Shown here one piece after another: positions 46,257 through 60,300 of a DNA stretch of 64,000 nucleotides (the first letter of the stretch is position 1; every line of letters begins with the position of its first letter). The stretch spans positions 5,704,001 through 5,768,000 of the forward strand of contig NC_060020.1 in the NCBI RefSeq assembly GCF_021134715.1. Direction: 5' to 3'. Source of the DNA: Daphnia pulex (taxonomy: Eukaryota > Arthropoda > Branchiopoda > Diplostraca > Daphniidae). Below the pieces are notes generated by a model. The model saw only the letters and a program-made list of their open reading frames with translations. It was not told the DNA's origin and did no database searches. The translations under genes were made by a program, and so were the position numbers.

Positions 46257-48331
46257 TCCCCAATTCTAGTACGTCGTATTTGTAGTTTTTAATGTAGGGC
46301 AAGAGTGAAGGCTTTTTTCCACTTAACGTTAGGTTAGTTTGATAGCATTTGATGTTAGGCTTTTTGGGTGTAAATTGAATTTCATTGTGTTTTCGAGAAC
46401 GAGGTGCTTGGTAAAATCAACGTGAGGCTATACGCTATAGTGAGTAGATTAAAAAGTAAATTGGAACCGAACACTAAAACTTCTTGGCTTTGAATTAAAA
46501 CTAATGAGCGATTGGCAAAAGGGCGGGAAAGAGGAACTGCGCATTTATTAAAAGCGTCGTCTGGGCGAAGAAATCTCGACGACGCCTGTCGTCTCTCCAT
46601 CAGTCTCCACCATTATGCGGATGATGATTTTTATCCTCTGAATGATGTAGTGTGTATAAGTCTCCCCCCTGTCTGTGTGCGCACATAATAATGTGTCGCA
46701 GTTGTTGTTGTCGAGTGCAGCCGGAAGAATAAGAGCAGGAAGGACGGAAGGAAGCATTAGAACGACCAATGGGAAAAGGGGAAAAAAACAAGTGGTAGTG
46801 ACATGAGATTAGTGTCTCTAGGTTGCACTTGTACTCCTACACACACACGCGAGGCGGTCGAGTGCTCAAAAACAAGAATTATTTCGTCGCTAGGCAACCG
46901 TTTCGACCGAAAACGGAACGGTGAGCGAGAACCATAACGTTCGTCTTAATTTGATCAAAGTTTCGCCCACCCACAGTCGTGGCAAATGAAATTCAGGACA
47001 GCTTTGATTAAAACCAACTTTTTTTTTTGGCTACCCACTGGTAGAAATTTCCTTAACGCCGAGATTCTAAAGTTTGAGCGACAGAAACTTTTTCGTGAAT
47101 GTGATAAATCTGTCCCCCAACTTTTGTGCGTGTTGTCTTAACAAATGTTGGATGAGAAGTTCGCTAGATGGCGCGAGAGGGAATCTTTTACAACTTTTTC
47201 ACCATCCGACGAATTTATAGTATTTTGTTTGAAAAATGAAAGAAGAGTTTTTTAAATTTTTTGTTTTGGGTACGCCGGGAGAATGAAGCGTGTCGGCACC
47301 GGTTTCGAATCCGCGCCGACCACCCGCACTCCGCGCCCGGAAGAAGTGGGCGGTGCTTTTGTATATTATAACGTGTGTTGTGTGTAGTGTACACACACCT
47401 TAACCCCACCTATCCAACTCTCCGTCAACCAAGTTATCCTCACTCGCCTTATGTACAAATGCAGCGGGTTCAAAATAAAATCTTTTCCCTCCTTCTTCTT
47501 CTTTACCTATTCCATCCACTTCTTCTTCTTCTCTTTCGTGGACCTTGTGAGTTCCTCCGCTTCTTCTTGGTTTCAACAGCCTCGGGGCATACACCTAAGA
47601 GAGAGAGAGAGAAGGGGGAATTGGGGGAGTGGTTATAATTCGAAAATCCAGCGCATATACCTGGCCGTAGCGGGTGCCGGCCCGGACCAGTCGTCAGTAC
47701 GCCCGAGTGGGAGAAACAGAGAGAGAAAGCGGCGACAGAATAAAAAGTTCACCACCAACCAGAAAAGTTGAAGAAGAAGAAAACAAAACAGAATTTCAGT
47801 TTGTTGCTTTTTCTGTGGTTCGTTTGGCGTCAGCTATTATTCAGTTTTCTCGGTTCGTCGAGCTCACACAAGTCAGCATTAATTTACCCGGCACGACTCA
47901 ATTGCGCAGATCCTCGACTGTTGTCTATAATCCGCCATCAACTTGTGCAACCATTGCGGAAAAAAAACTTGGCCAGCCATCGGATTGTTTATTTTAGCGC
48001 TTCGATAGTGATTCACGTTCCACTCGTTGTGGCGTGAGTGTGTAGAAAGAGATCCGAGTGGTTTTACCGGGAATAGTCAGATCAGCGTGTGGGCGCGCGT
48101 GCGTTGCGCACCAAAAAAGAAAACAAATTACGTTCGAATACCAGGAGGAAGATCAAGATTATTGGGTAATAGTTGAGCGTTATCCATCAGTGAATTTCAG
48201 CCGAGAAAAGAAAAACAAGACGTGCCGGTGGGCAAGCAAAGCTCCTTTAGCCTGGAACAATAATAAAAAATAACAGCCACCACCACATCCATCAAAAAAT
48301 ATTGAAAACAACCAAACAAAAAAAAAGAGAA
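46257..48331. other. Region upstream of the ZP gene
   Basis: Contains the outgoing intron from the right arm of the inverted duplication, CT-rich runs and probably the 5' UTR of the ZP gene (from about 47.7 kb). No coding gene recognised. Confidence 0.4.
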
Positions 48332-51300
48332 ATGGCGTCGACGTCAAACTACCTGTGGATTATCTCCTTGCTGTTGACAGCCATCATTCAGGTGAGTGTG
48401 TGTGTGTGTGATGTCGTCTGTGATGACGCCCCGAATATCCGCCATCAACTCGTTACAACCCGTGTGTGTTGTTGTGTCATTTCTTGCCGTCTCTTTCTTC
48501 TTTTCTCTCTTTACGCATTTCGTTGGACGGGGATTTATTCGGAGGGAGTTAGTCTTGCGTATCATTCGATTTATTGGATAGTCCTACTTTGTCGGAGAGC
48601 GGCGACATGGATGGAGAGTCAAGTAGCAGCCGCCGAAATGTTTGTCGATCGGGGAAAAATTTCCGACTAGGGAAGATTAGCTGGAACGTTCTGATTTACC
48701 TGTGTGAGAAAAATCTGGTAATAAATAAAAGATGAATGAGCGAGAAAAGGGATTTTACTATTTTATAAATAGTTGGAAGATTTTGAATAAAGAAAAAAGG
48801 GGAAATTTGAGGTGGCGCAAGGTAAAAAGAAGCGGCAGGTGCGCGCCGTCACGCTTCAAGTCGCCGCCTCTGAAGACTTTCTACAGCGGAGCTTCTTCTT
48901 TTTTCTTCTTCTTTCCTTTTTTCTATGATTCCTCCTGTTTCTTAACTTCCCCCCAAAAAAGCCCCCCCTTCTCTTCTCTTTCCTGTGTTATTTTCCTTGC
49001 AGAGGGGGGAAGGAAACAAGGAAAATAGAAGAAGAAATAACAACTATTTGAAACTAAAAAACAATCTAGTTGGGAGGGAGAGTTAGCACACACAGGCAGA
49101 GAAACAGGTACTCTGCATATAGGGACGACGACATGTATATAACAGCAGTCAAAGCTCTTGCCAAGCGGGTTCTTCAAACCTGTCTCTCCGGGGCCCCTTT
49201 TTTTGTTGTTGTTGAAACTATTACGCCAACTATCTCAATTATGATGGCCCCCATCGACCCGAATCAACTGCTCAACCCAAAAAAAAAGCAAAATCCCGAG
49301 CGAAAAATGTCGAAAAGAAAAGGGCGGAATAAATTTGAAAAGCTAAAACTTTTTAACTGGATGTCAAACTTGGTGTAGGGGCGAGTGAGTTTGCCGATTT
49401 GGAAAAATGGGCAGAACAACAAATTGTATTTGATTTGGCGGGGGGTCTCTCTATCGTGAATGGGGGGAAAAACCACCCAGACCAACAAAAAGCGAAACGA
49501 GTAATTGGAATAAACTGACGGATGGATGGATGGATATGGAAATGCAAGGAGAAGCATCCAACGGCACAAAAAATCGCGGCTATTATTGAGTCTCGTTCGG
49601 ATGGAGAGCCAGCTGTGTACACACACATAGTTTATTCGGGTGACTATAGTCTCTGTCTATTGGGTTTGTTATTTCCCTCCTTTTGATTTGTGTCGTGTGT
49701 ATAATGTATAAGCTTCGCTATCTGCGCTGAGGCTGAACACACGCGGACGACGCCCTCTTCCGGGCGATATAACGGGCCACATGGGTCGCCCGGCGTTTAA
49801 AGAGCCGGGACGAGCGTTCGTTCGATGATGGGTCACCCGGATGCGAGCCTCGGAAATCTTTCTCTCAGCTCTATAGCTACTTCCAAATACCGCCGCCACA
49901 CCGGGACAAAATAAATAGGAAAAAGAAAAAAAACAAACTAGCAACAAACAAATGAGAGACATTGCTGGACTCTCTCGCTCTCTCTCACTGGTTTCGGACA
50001 CTGGAACGCTGGCCCCGTTACCTAGTCGACGAATCACGTAAAACAACAAACGAAAAAGGCAAGTTATGTAGCTAAGCTAGACAGTCGAAAAAGCCATCAT
50101 GTCAAAGAAGAAGATTAACAAAAGAGTGGGAGCAATAGAATATATAAGGGAAGAGACGGGCCAGCGACGTGGGACTCGTTTGGCAAACGAGTATTTATTT
50201 GATGTTATGCGATGCGTCTTTTTGTGTTTTGTTTCTTTTTTAGTATCTGTTTTGGTTTTCTTTTTCGGCCGAAAAAAACAATAATCGCTAACGGCGGGTC
50301 AGTTTTCACCTGTTGGGCTGGAATGGCTCGTCGGTGAAAGCGGGCCATCCCATCTCCTGACATGGATTTCTCTCTCCTGTGATCTGACATGGTAGTAGTC
50401 GGTGCCCAATTTGGTAAGGGCCGACGCGAAGGGAAGCAAAGAGAATCAGAAGAAAGGAAGACGAAGAAGAAGAGAAAAGAAATTCAAAGAGAAATTCTCT
50501 TTCTCTTTTTTTCTTCTCTCCTTCCCGTTGGTTCGTTCGTTTTTTTGTTTTGTTTTTCCACAGTATGTATACCTATCTGTCTAACCTGTCTTGGAGCTGT
50601 TTTGTTCGAGTCTGCATATATTTATATACATCTACGACGTTGCCATCTAGACATGTCTTCCATCTCAAGCGAGAGCCCTGCCGGAGACGGGCCGTGTCGT
50701 GCGTACGTGCTGCGTCTGATAACGAATGTAGCTACTTTCACTCCCGCACGGGACTTGACTGCCACGGCAGCCGGCCCATGCATAACAACAACCAAACAGA
50801 GCCATAGCAGAAGACTTTTTATGTAGGCCTTTGTAGACTCAGAGATTGCCGATTCAATCCTTCCGGCAAAAGAAACGGACGTTGAAAATCCAGGCTACCT
50901 ACATTCTTCTTTCTTTCTTTCTTTCTTCCACTCTGTGGAAGGCCCTTCTTACCAAAGAAATCCGCACCGCAGTTTCACCATTAGAAGCTTCCGAAATTAG
51001 GGAGGGACCTGTCGATTCACTGGGCGCACAAACCAAAAGAACAAACAATCGTCGCGAGAGTTGTTGTTGTTGTTGTTTCTTGATTTTTCTTGTTGCTTCC
51101 TTCTTTGGGGTTTTGGCAGTTTTCTCGCTCTGCCAACAAACAAAATCAAAACAACCATGGGAGTTGGGAGAGAAACTCCCAACAAGGGTCTCGGCACTAA
51201 TGGAAAAAAGAAAAAATCTCCCGATGGGATAACCACAGCAGTCGAGCTTTTTATCCAACCAAGGAAAGGTTACGTATAGTCATGCAGGTATCTAAAGAAG

Positions 51301-54300
51301 GAATGCGAGCTTGAATGATGTGATTATATCTCGAAATGAATTAACTGGCGCATATATATCTGAGCTACCTGTTGGAGTTGCAAGGTCAGGGCGGGAAAAA
51401 AAATCTTTCGTTCAGGTCTCTATGGGCGCGCCGCTCAACGACAGGTCGTAAAGGCGAAAAAAAACCCGAAAATAACAACTTCCCTCTGAAAATTAATTTG
51501 AAAAAAAAGGCGCCATTTTTATTTTTTATTTTGTTGCTTTTCGCCCCAGTAACTTGGACTTGTTGCTGCTATCGGTTGTGGTGTGATATCACGACATATT
51601 TGGAATTGCAGTGCTGGACGCTATAACTCCGCAGTATCTCCACCCTTTTTAATGATACCCATCGCGGGGGTTTGTCCCGCATTTAACCGCATAACAACGG
51701 ACACGATCACGGTCCCGATTCTCCTTTTTTTTTCTCTCCTTTTTTCTTTCGTGTCGAAAAACCTTAACAGAGGGGAACAAGAGCAAGAAATGAAACGAAG
51801 CAGATATATATAGATAGATGCAGATAGAAAGGGAAAGAACAAAGGACTTGGATAATCGACTTGGTCACGGGCTAATTGGCCTCTTGATGTCCATTCTTTT
51901 AATTTTTCCCGGAACAATTTTTTTGTTTTTCGTTCCTTTCTCTCTCTTTTTTTAAGTTTTTTCTCTCTGGTCGTGTTCTCTTGTCGCTCTCCAATGTGAT
52001 CTGACACGGCCGGGGTAAATGAACCGAACTTTTGTTAAATCGGTTACGTTTTTCTTCTTTTTATTTTGTTTTTCTTGACTTGAGAACTCGACCGAAGTGA
52101 ATTCGGTCAACACCAATTCAAAACACGGTAGTTTTTTGTTGTAGTTCGTGAATGGGGGGGACAGAATAAGACGAGAGAAGAGAAAAAAAAAAGATGGAAG
52201 GAGTTTTTTGGTCGTAAATTTCCTGTTGTGAAGAGACAACAACTGCTGGTAAACACTCGGTAAATACCCCACTTACGATAGCATGGAAACAACTAATTTG
52301 CCAGTCAACAGTTTCTGTTGCCAGCGCTGGGAAATGGCCACTTTAACCTCATTGGCCAGTCGGGAAAGAGACGACCAGATGGACGTCAAGCTGACACACA
52401 ACTCCTCACAAAATGACGTTCACAACCGACATTTCAAGTTCGACTAATGAGTTTACGTTGGGAAAGACGAACGAACGAAGAACACGCGAAATGAAAGAGA
52501 GAGAACTTCAACTACAAAATTAAACCGGCCACCGCATATGTTGCGCGCCCATTTTGAATTCAAAATGAACCCGAACGTCGCAATTTAGTAGTTAAGCAGC
52601 GTGGTGCCAGCCGATGAAAAAGAGCATTCGGTAAATTGTCGCGGTACTTTTGAAGCTTTTATAATCTCGATTATATTAGCTTGTATTAACCTATATACTG
52701 TCGAAATTAACGAGAAAGAGACAAAGACATTGTTCATCAGCATTCTTACATAATACGCGGGAGAAGAATCAGAAGGAACTCGTTTTCAAACTCTGCTGGA
52801 TTGTGTACAACTGTAAAAATTGCCATCGGGTGAAACCTGATGTTGGCAATGGGGGGAACCAACATCCTCCAAGAAACACGGAGGAAAACAAATAAAATAA
52901 TAATAACAACAATAATGGCTCTAGGCAGGATTTCATTCCGTGTCAGCTCGGTATTTGTTATTCGTAATTGCCTCAAAGGAATCCGGATTGGTTGCAGGCA
53001 TCTAATGTTTTAAAATGCTCTATCGCCGTGTTTTCAGCCGCAAAGGAATGAGGCAACTCTTCTTCGTTTAGATAGTAGGAAAAATAACATCTGATCGTGT
53101 ATTATATTATACACACACAGCCGAGAAGTAAAAAAAAAAAAGAAATATGTACAGCATATTAGATATTTTATTTTATTTTTTGTTACAAACAGATAAATTA
53201 TTTCAAAATGGTGGAGAGAATAAGAAAGAAAAGAAAAAAAGATATGTACACGGTTGACCGCTAAGGACCGGTTTATTATTTTATGAGTTCATCTCCTTAA
53301 TTCTCCTTTTGTTTCTCCGCCGTATTGTCTTGTGTGGTTGCTGGCGAAACTTCCAACAATTCAAAGATTGCGGACGCGGAACATTCTTATAAGGAACTTC
53401 TTTAAAAATCCTATCCAGCCCCGAATTTCTTGGTGTCTTGATTTATTGTTGAAAATGTTCTTGATATTTCTCTTCTCAGACTGTCAATCCTTTTTCTTTT
53501 CTTTCCGTCTTTCACTGGGTCGTATGTTTGAACAAAAAAGTCCAGGGGAAATCCATGTTGTCGCCGTTGTTGGACTCTTTTGGGAAGTCGGTCGGCTGCT
53601 GGCACCAACAACGTGCAGCATCATCGCCGTCCAAAAACGGCGTGATGGTGGTAGGGGGGGGGGGGAAGAAAAAAAAGATCCGAAGGATGGCCTTCGGATG
53701 GCCGGACGCGGACGATCGTACGCCCTTTTACAGGCATCGTTCACTTTCAGCGCCGCTGGCGTCCAACCATTTAAGGCGATTGGTGTCTTGTCGACTAACG
53801 CAAACGGCCTTCGCTTTCCAATTCTTTCTCTGATATTTTATGACTTCTCCTCTGACACGAAAACCTGGAAAAGATCTACCCATTTATTATTAAAGTGTAC
53901 CTCCTTTTTGCCCGGTTTGTTTGTTCTCTCTCTCCTTTTTGATTTTTTGGCGACGGGCGAGGATGTGTGTAATATTCCCGAAATCGTTTCCAATATGGGC
54001 ATTCCATGTGGAATGCCATTACGTGTAGACTGTAGCGTGATGTTATCCAGGGTTGGGTGTGTATCTCTCTCCTTGGTCCCCTTTTGGGTTTTGTTTTTTC
54101 AGCATATGGCTGAAAATAATTCATTATTCATCATCTCATGTGTACCATATTTATTGATTTCTCTTTTCTTTTTCTTTTCCCGAAACGTCACGAGAATAGA
54201 TGGCCGACAGTCAACTACCCAGTCCCGTCGATGCAGAATTTCTCCCTTCGGTCACGGCCAGTTGCCAGGGCGGACTGATGACCATCAAAGTGGAAACCAA

Positions 54301-57300
54301 GCAAGCTTTCCAAGGTAACATTTTACATCACACCACATCATATTCGCCCAGTGTCGGTATAAAACCATTTCTGTTTTGCGGACGAGGCTTTCTTCACGAC
54401 GCAGCGATCAAGCGGGGCTGTATAATTCAGAAAGGCAATATGTTCCAGCAGTCGATAGCTATTCCGATTGTTATTCGTTACAAACAACTTAGACGATAAG
54501 CAAAGTTGAGAGAAAGCAATTGTCCATCAGAAATGAAATTTCCCAGAAATTTGAATTTTGTTTGTTTCCCATTCAAGTTCATTGAACGCGCGCGTGTGCT
54601 TCTCCTATGCGAGATTCCTCTTCTGCGGGAATATATTTCTTCGGATAGGGAAGAAGGCCAATAAGATCGCGAGCGAATGAGGTTACACACGAGATGCGTG
54701 CGATCTCCTTTCGGCCGTTTTTCTTGAATAAGAAAAAAGAACCAAAGAAACCGGTTTGCCATCCACCTATAGCTGTAGTGTAGACGTTCCTTCTGCTCTC
54801 ATCATCATCATCTGCCTCCTCCGGTTGTTCTTCTGTTGCTCATCGTGGAACGTATTAGATGCATCAAGCAGGGGGAGGTATAGGCGTTCGTGATTCAAGG
54901 TGGCCTCGTTTCGTTATTAAATGCATTTCTGACAAGAACAAGACCGATTCGCTAGATCTATGGGCGCTCTTGTTTTTCCCTCATTTCCAATGGTAGACTT
55001 GTAATTGTATTTCTTCTTCTGATTTCCTGAATGAGCAACTGGGACACGGAGAGTTCAGAATGTTTTAGATTTCGATTCTTCTGCTTCCTCGTTATTATTG
55101 CGCACAGTGCACATACGCATCAGATGATTATTTAAAGTGCGTATCGAGATAATAAAGGGGGAATAGAGGGGCGGTAGGGGTCAGGCCCAACTTCACGGGG
55201 CTATGCCGTCGTCGACATAAATACCTACGCGACGGTGATGGCAATTTTTTTCGTTAGTCAGACAATCACGTCCGACCACTCCCACGGTGATCGGCAAATA
55301 GCGCTAAGCCCTGTAATGAAAGCAATCGTTCGCTCGCTCGTTCTCGCACCGTGTTATCGGGAAAAGGTGGGCGAGGATGTAACACAAAAACGAAAATAAC
55401 AACCAAACATGTGTAGCGCATTTGTTATTATAATATCCGTACGGTACACACAGAGACGCTGTGTGTATACATATCTATAATTTAAAAAAACAATTGCATT
55501 TTTCGGTTGGGGGGGTTCATTTTCTGGAAATAGAGCGTGCAAAGCTCGTTTTTTTTTTATTTTCACGTTTCGAAAGAGCGTCAAGCACCAAAGGCAAACG
55601 TGAGAATTCCAGCCGAGAATCAGCACACTCTCCGCAGGGCAGAAACGGTGTGTCCCTATCGGTCTTTTTTCTTATTCTGAGGGCTGGTGGATTTGCGTGA
55701 AATTTCAATCGATCCGACACGCAGAGGCGAACGCAATCAAGGCAAAACTTTTCCCCCCGAGAGTGACAGAAATATTCGTGAATTTCCCCCTGTGTGTGAA
55801 CAGGACGTCGTCTGTCTGGCTTTTTTCCTGCCACTATTTTTGGCGTAGATTTATTGCATTGTCCTCACAAAAGGAGAAATCTCTGGGCTGATGAATTACG
55901 TGTCGTCTTATTGCGCACGAACGGGAAACTAGAAAACGAACGTCGCCCTGTCTTGTATGTACTCGCAGAGCCGATGACTATTAACTGCACACACACGTGA
56001 TTGCATTGTTTGCGGCTTGTCTGATGATTATACATATCGTCTCATTCGACTTTTCTCTTTCTTCTTTTTTTATGTTTTATTTTATGTGAATGTACAAACA
56101 GGCGTGATGCACGTGTGTGACCGGGCGAGAGGCGACTGCAAGCGAAGTCCAGCCTGCACTGTTTACGGTGACAGCAACACGACGGCCAGTTTGCGCATCA
56201 ACATGCTGGCCAGGCCGAACGACACGGATTTCTGCGGTGTCTACATCAATGACGTGAGTTTCAACCCCCCCGCCCACCAACTTCTGACTGACTCATTTCC
56301 TCCTGTCCCTCTTTTGTTTCTGCATGTTTTCGGCCGTCCGTGATAGAGACGTGGACGACGATTACGACGTACGTACACGGGCACTAGACACTTGGCCGTG
56401 GGAAAGAAAAAGAGACAGAAAAAGAAAGAAGGACCCGAAAAACCAAGAAAAGAAAGTGGGAAATTTTGAGAGTATATTATCGTTTTTTGAAAAAACATAT
56501 GAGCGGATGACCGGTTCTGATGTGGCTGTGCTTGTCCGGCCAATGTGCAATTCCCCTCCTGGAGAGAGAGAACCTTCTGCTGTCCTAGTAGTCTGTTTTA
56601 TATTCCCTTCATGTCTCTTTGCTACATGGGAATTGGAGGTACTGGTACGAGTTTGCGCTGGCCCATTGTCTTGCCTTATATATAAACGTCGCTTCCGGAT
56701 GGATAACTCTGCACATTCGCCCACTCTACCGTGCCGTATATGTGCCGTGTGTTATTGCGAGCGGGGGCCAACGGAGTACCCACACACACACACTGGGAGG
56801 GTGGCTGCTGTTGCGTAGTTCACCTTGAAGTGATTAAAATGCAATTGCTGCAATGGACGCGGACAGTGAGGGCCTTCGGGGGAGGAATGACTTTGAACTG
56901 TCAAAAGAGTAACCCCGCTCAATCTTCGGCTAACTATATCCATCACTGGACATGATGAGATTTGAATAGATGATTAAGGGCGATGGTTGTCTAACTCTTC
57001 TTCTCCTCTAACTTATTCGGAGATTTTCTCTTCTCTGATTTATTAACAAATCCCGTTTTGTTTTTTTGTTTTGATTATTGTAGCGAACGAGCGAACGATC
57101 GGTGCCGATTGCCGTTCGTTTCCACCGGACGCTGGAGTTGGGAGACGACAAATATTACGTCATCACTTGCGGGCGATCCGCCTTCCGCAACTCAAGGTCG
57201 GTACACCTTCGCCAATATTTCAGCATTGTTCACCTTCCCTTTTTCGATCGAAACTCACCGATAAGGAAAAATAAAAGGGAGGAAAAATTGACGTTTCCCT

Positions 57301-60300
57301 CGTCTACAAGTTGTGGGAGAGCGTTGCAGCATTACGCAGTACATTTGGTAGGTGAGGTGTGGGCGTGAGTGGCGCGACAGAGGCCAGCCTGCCGATTCGT
57401 TTTTCACGGTTGATGTCATTATGCAAATACTTTTTTTGGGGCCATCTCACACCCGCTTTATTCGGCGAGAAACTTTCGCTCATTGTGACGTCATTGACAA
57501 TCAAAAGCGGCGGCCATATTTGCTGCTCGGTCGCGCACATCACGTCATCCACCTTCTTTCCCATTGACTCATTCCCCCCCCCCCCCACTTTTGTGTGCGT
57601 CTTTATTTGCCCATGTAGCCATTCTACCAATAGACTACCAGCCTTGCACCGGGAGTAATCCAGCTTCCACGTAAATCCCCGTCGGTTCCAATCATTCCCG
57701 GACAAATTCACCCGTCATCTTTATAGTAAAAAAAGAAATGGCCAACTAATTGACAGGGAGCTTTGACCGAACCGGATTTATTAGACTTGCCCATGAGATT
57801 TTGGTCGGGGTTTTCTCCGGAAAGGGACGTACGTATGTGTACTTGTGTTTAGTTGAGATATATAGTCGCGGAACAAACAGATGATGCAAGAAAACCAAAA
57901 AAGAAAAAGGAAAAACTATAGTAGATAAATGTGTTTGTTGCTTTACCAAACACTTTCGTTTCAACAGAGTACTCCCGTCTGGTTTTTTTCTCGTGCTGTT
58001 GTCTTCTTCATTCTTCTTTTGGTTGATGGTTGGGGATTATTTTTTTGAAGGTCTCCGCCAGGGGCCAGCACGGCACGGGAGATACTATCAAACTCCCGTC
58101 ACGACGAACTTCCCGGACACGTTGTGAAATTTATTTTTTTTTTCTTTTTAAGACGAGAAAAACAGCAGCAGATGGAATGAAAGAAAGAAACGAAAACTAG
58201 TCGACAAGAGACAAAGGCAAAATGCCGAATGTTGCGTTTCTCTCAAACTGCTTTACCTACCCACCAATTAGCGCAGTGAGCGTATGTATATGTATATATA
58301 TACCTGAGTAGTACCTATGATTCGCTAGCGTGTTGTTATTAAAGCCTGACCTAATCACCGGTCTCGTGAATCAATTGAAAACAAATTCCGTAACACGAGA
58401 AAATGAGCGGCGGCGGCGGCGTCTAAAGCGGCCAATGGCCACCACCACCACCTACAAAAAAATTGTAGACAACGTTATAGACCGTCTTAATAATCTTTAG
58501 CAGGGAGAAAAAAAAAGATATTCACGAACGAGAGAAGAAAAAGAAAATTCCAAACTGCCACAGAGAAAATGAGATAAAGAAGAAGGAAATTTGTTGGTGT
58601 TGTTGTTGTTGTTTCTCTGTCTCTCCGGTTTCGACGAGTACGGAGAGCACATAACATTCCGTTTCGTTTCTTGCCATTAAAAGAAAGGGTCGGGTCAAGA
58701 GGGGGTGAGTCGTTAGACCTCTTTGGAAATGGTTCATTATGCAGCGCTGCACTCACGCGGGAAACGGATTGCCTGTTGCGATTGCAACAGGCGCGGCGGC
58801 CACCGCCCTCCACAGCCCAGACCCTCGACGTGTTGTGCCGGGATGCTGCTGTTTGTTTTTCTTGTGTTTTTAATTTCTTTCCTAGAGGGAAAGAAACGAT
58901 ACTTGTGTTATGTCTTTTTTTCCCAAACGACCGGAATGTGGTTATTAATGATTCTTCCCCTTTTTGTTTCCTTTACATTGTCGCACACAGGAACGAGACG
59001 GCCGACGCCTACATGAGACTTTACAGCGAAGATAATAAGCGAGTCACCGAAGCCGTCTACGGCAGAAAATACAAACTCAGAGTCGGCGTTAATAATCTTG
59101 ACAGTAAGTTGTTTTTTAAAAGAAATTGTAGTTTTTCCTTTTGTTTTCTTTTCCTCATTCTTCTTCTTTCGCTCGTATCAATTTTCTTCTTCTCAATTCT
59201 GGGGGGATTGGCGCGCTCCGTGTGTCCGCCGGAATTTCTATTTTTCTCAAACAGCAGCAGCACAAACGAGCTGCAGCAACACGTAACGTGTACAATACAT
59301 TAAAGAAGACGCCTCCAAAGAAGAGAGTCTTCGTCATGGCTACATCCGCTTCTTCTATACGCATTCCATTTCTGTTTTTCCCTCCTTTTCTTCGCAGTTC
59401 TTCCACGGTCTATCCATTCGATCCGTTTCGCGCCCGTAGAAAGGCAAGAAGAAAAAATTCAAATTCTTATTATCTCGTATATTTTCTCAATTTTCTTTCC
59501 GCGTCTTGGATTTTGAGTCTTGGAAACTCCATATGCAATCGGTGTTGCTGGCGTGCCTCGTTTCGGGTCACGAACTTTTCGTATCTGCGTGAACATCGGC
59601 CATCGTTTCGAAAACAAAAAAAACTCGTTGGGAAATGAGATTGAAATGGGGAAACCCAAAAACAAAAATCCCAAAATACCTCGGACGTCTACGTGTAGAT
59701 TCACCTGTCCGGCAGGGAGGGTGGAATAAATGAGTGAGTTAAAAAGAAAACCCAACCCGCGCGTTCTATACATACTAAGTTTCCCCATTTTTCTCTCTCT
59801 TGGGTGTTTCCAGTCAAGTTCTAATATCTCAATGACCAAATTAGGCAACTGCCCAGGTCGTCCAGTGTCTAGGTAACCTTGGAGGAGACCCGTGAAGAAT
59901 TAAAAGGCGTAGTGGAAGTTAAAATCAAAAGGGAAAGTTATTTTTAAAAAATGAAGAAGAACTTTCAAACTGTTTTCCCTCTCGTTCTTCTTCTTCTTCT
60001 TCTTCTTCTTCTGGGAACATAAACTAAAACGACGATGGTTATATGACTGTTGCCCTTCCTCGCCTAACTTGTTGCCGGTAAACACATTCCACTGGCGGCT
60101 TTTACTTTCATGCCGTTCAAACTGCTCGTTCAACAGCTGCCCGATATGTATCTAGGCATAGTGTCTATATATGTCTACCTACCCCGGTGTGTGTGTGTAT
60201 ACTCACTGAGAAGAAAGGGAAGAAGAAAATGAATCGACGACCTCCAATGTTCATTACACACAGGCGAATGAGAAGCGCCAGACCTTACCAGTCCACAAGT

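Noticed and set aside
47280..47330. GGTTTCGAATCC resembling a tRNA T-loop
   Set aside because: No acceptor stem, D-arm or anticodon arm can be folded around it.
53332..54318. 328-codon open frame, the longest in the window
   Set aside because: It is T/C-rich low-complexity translation through an intron and overlaps ZP exon 2 in a different frame.
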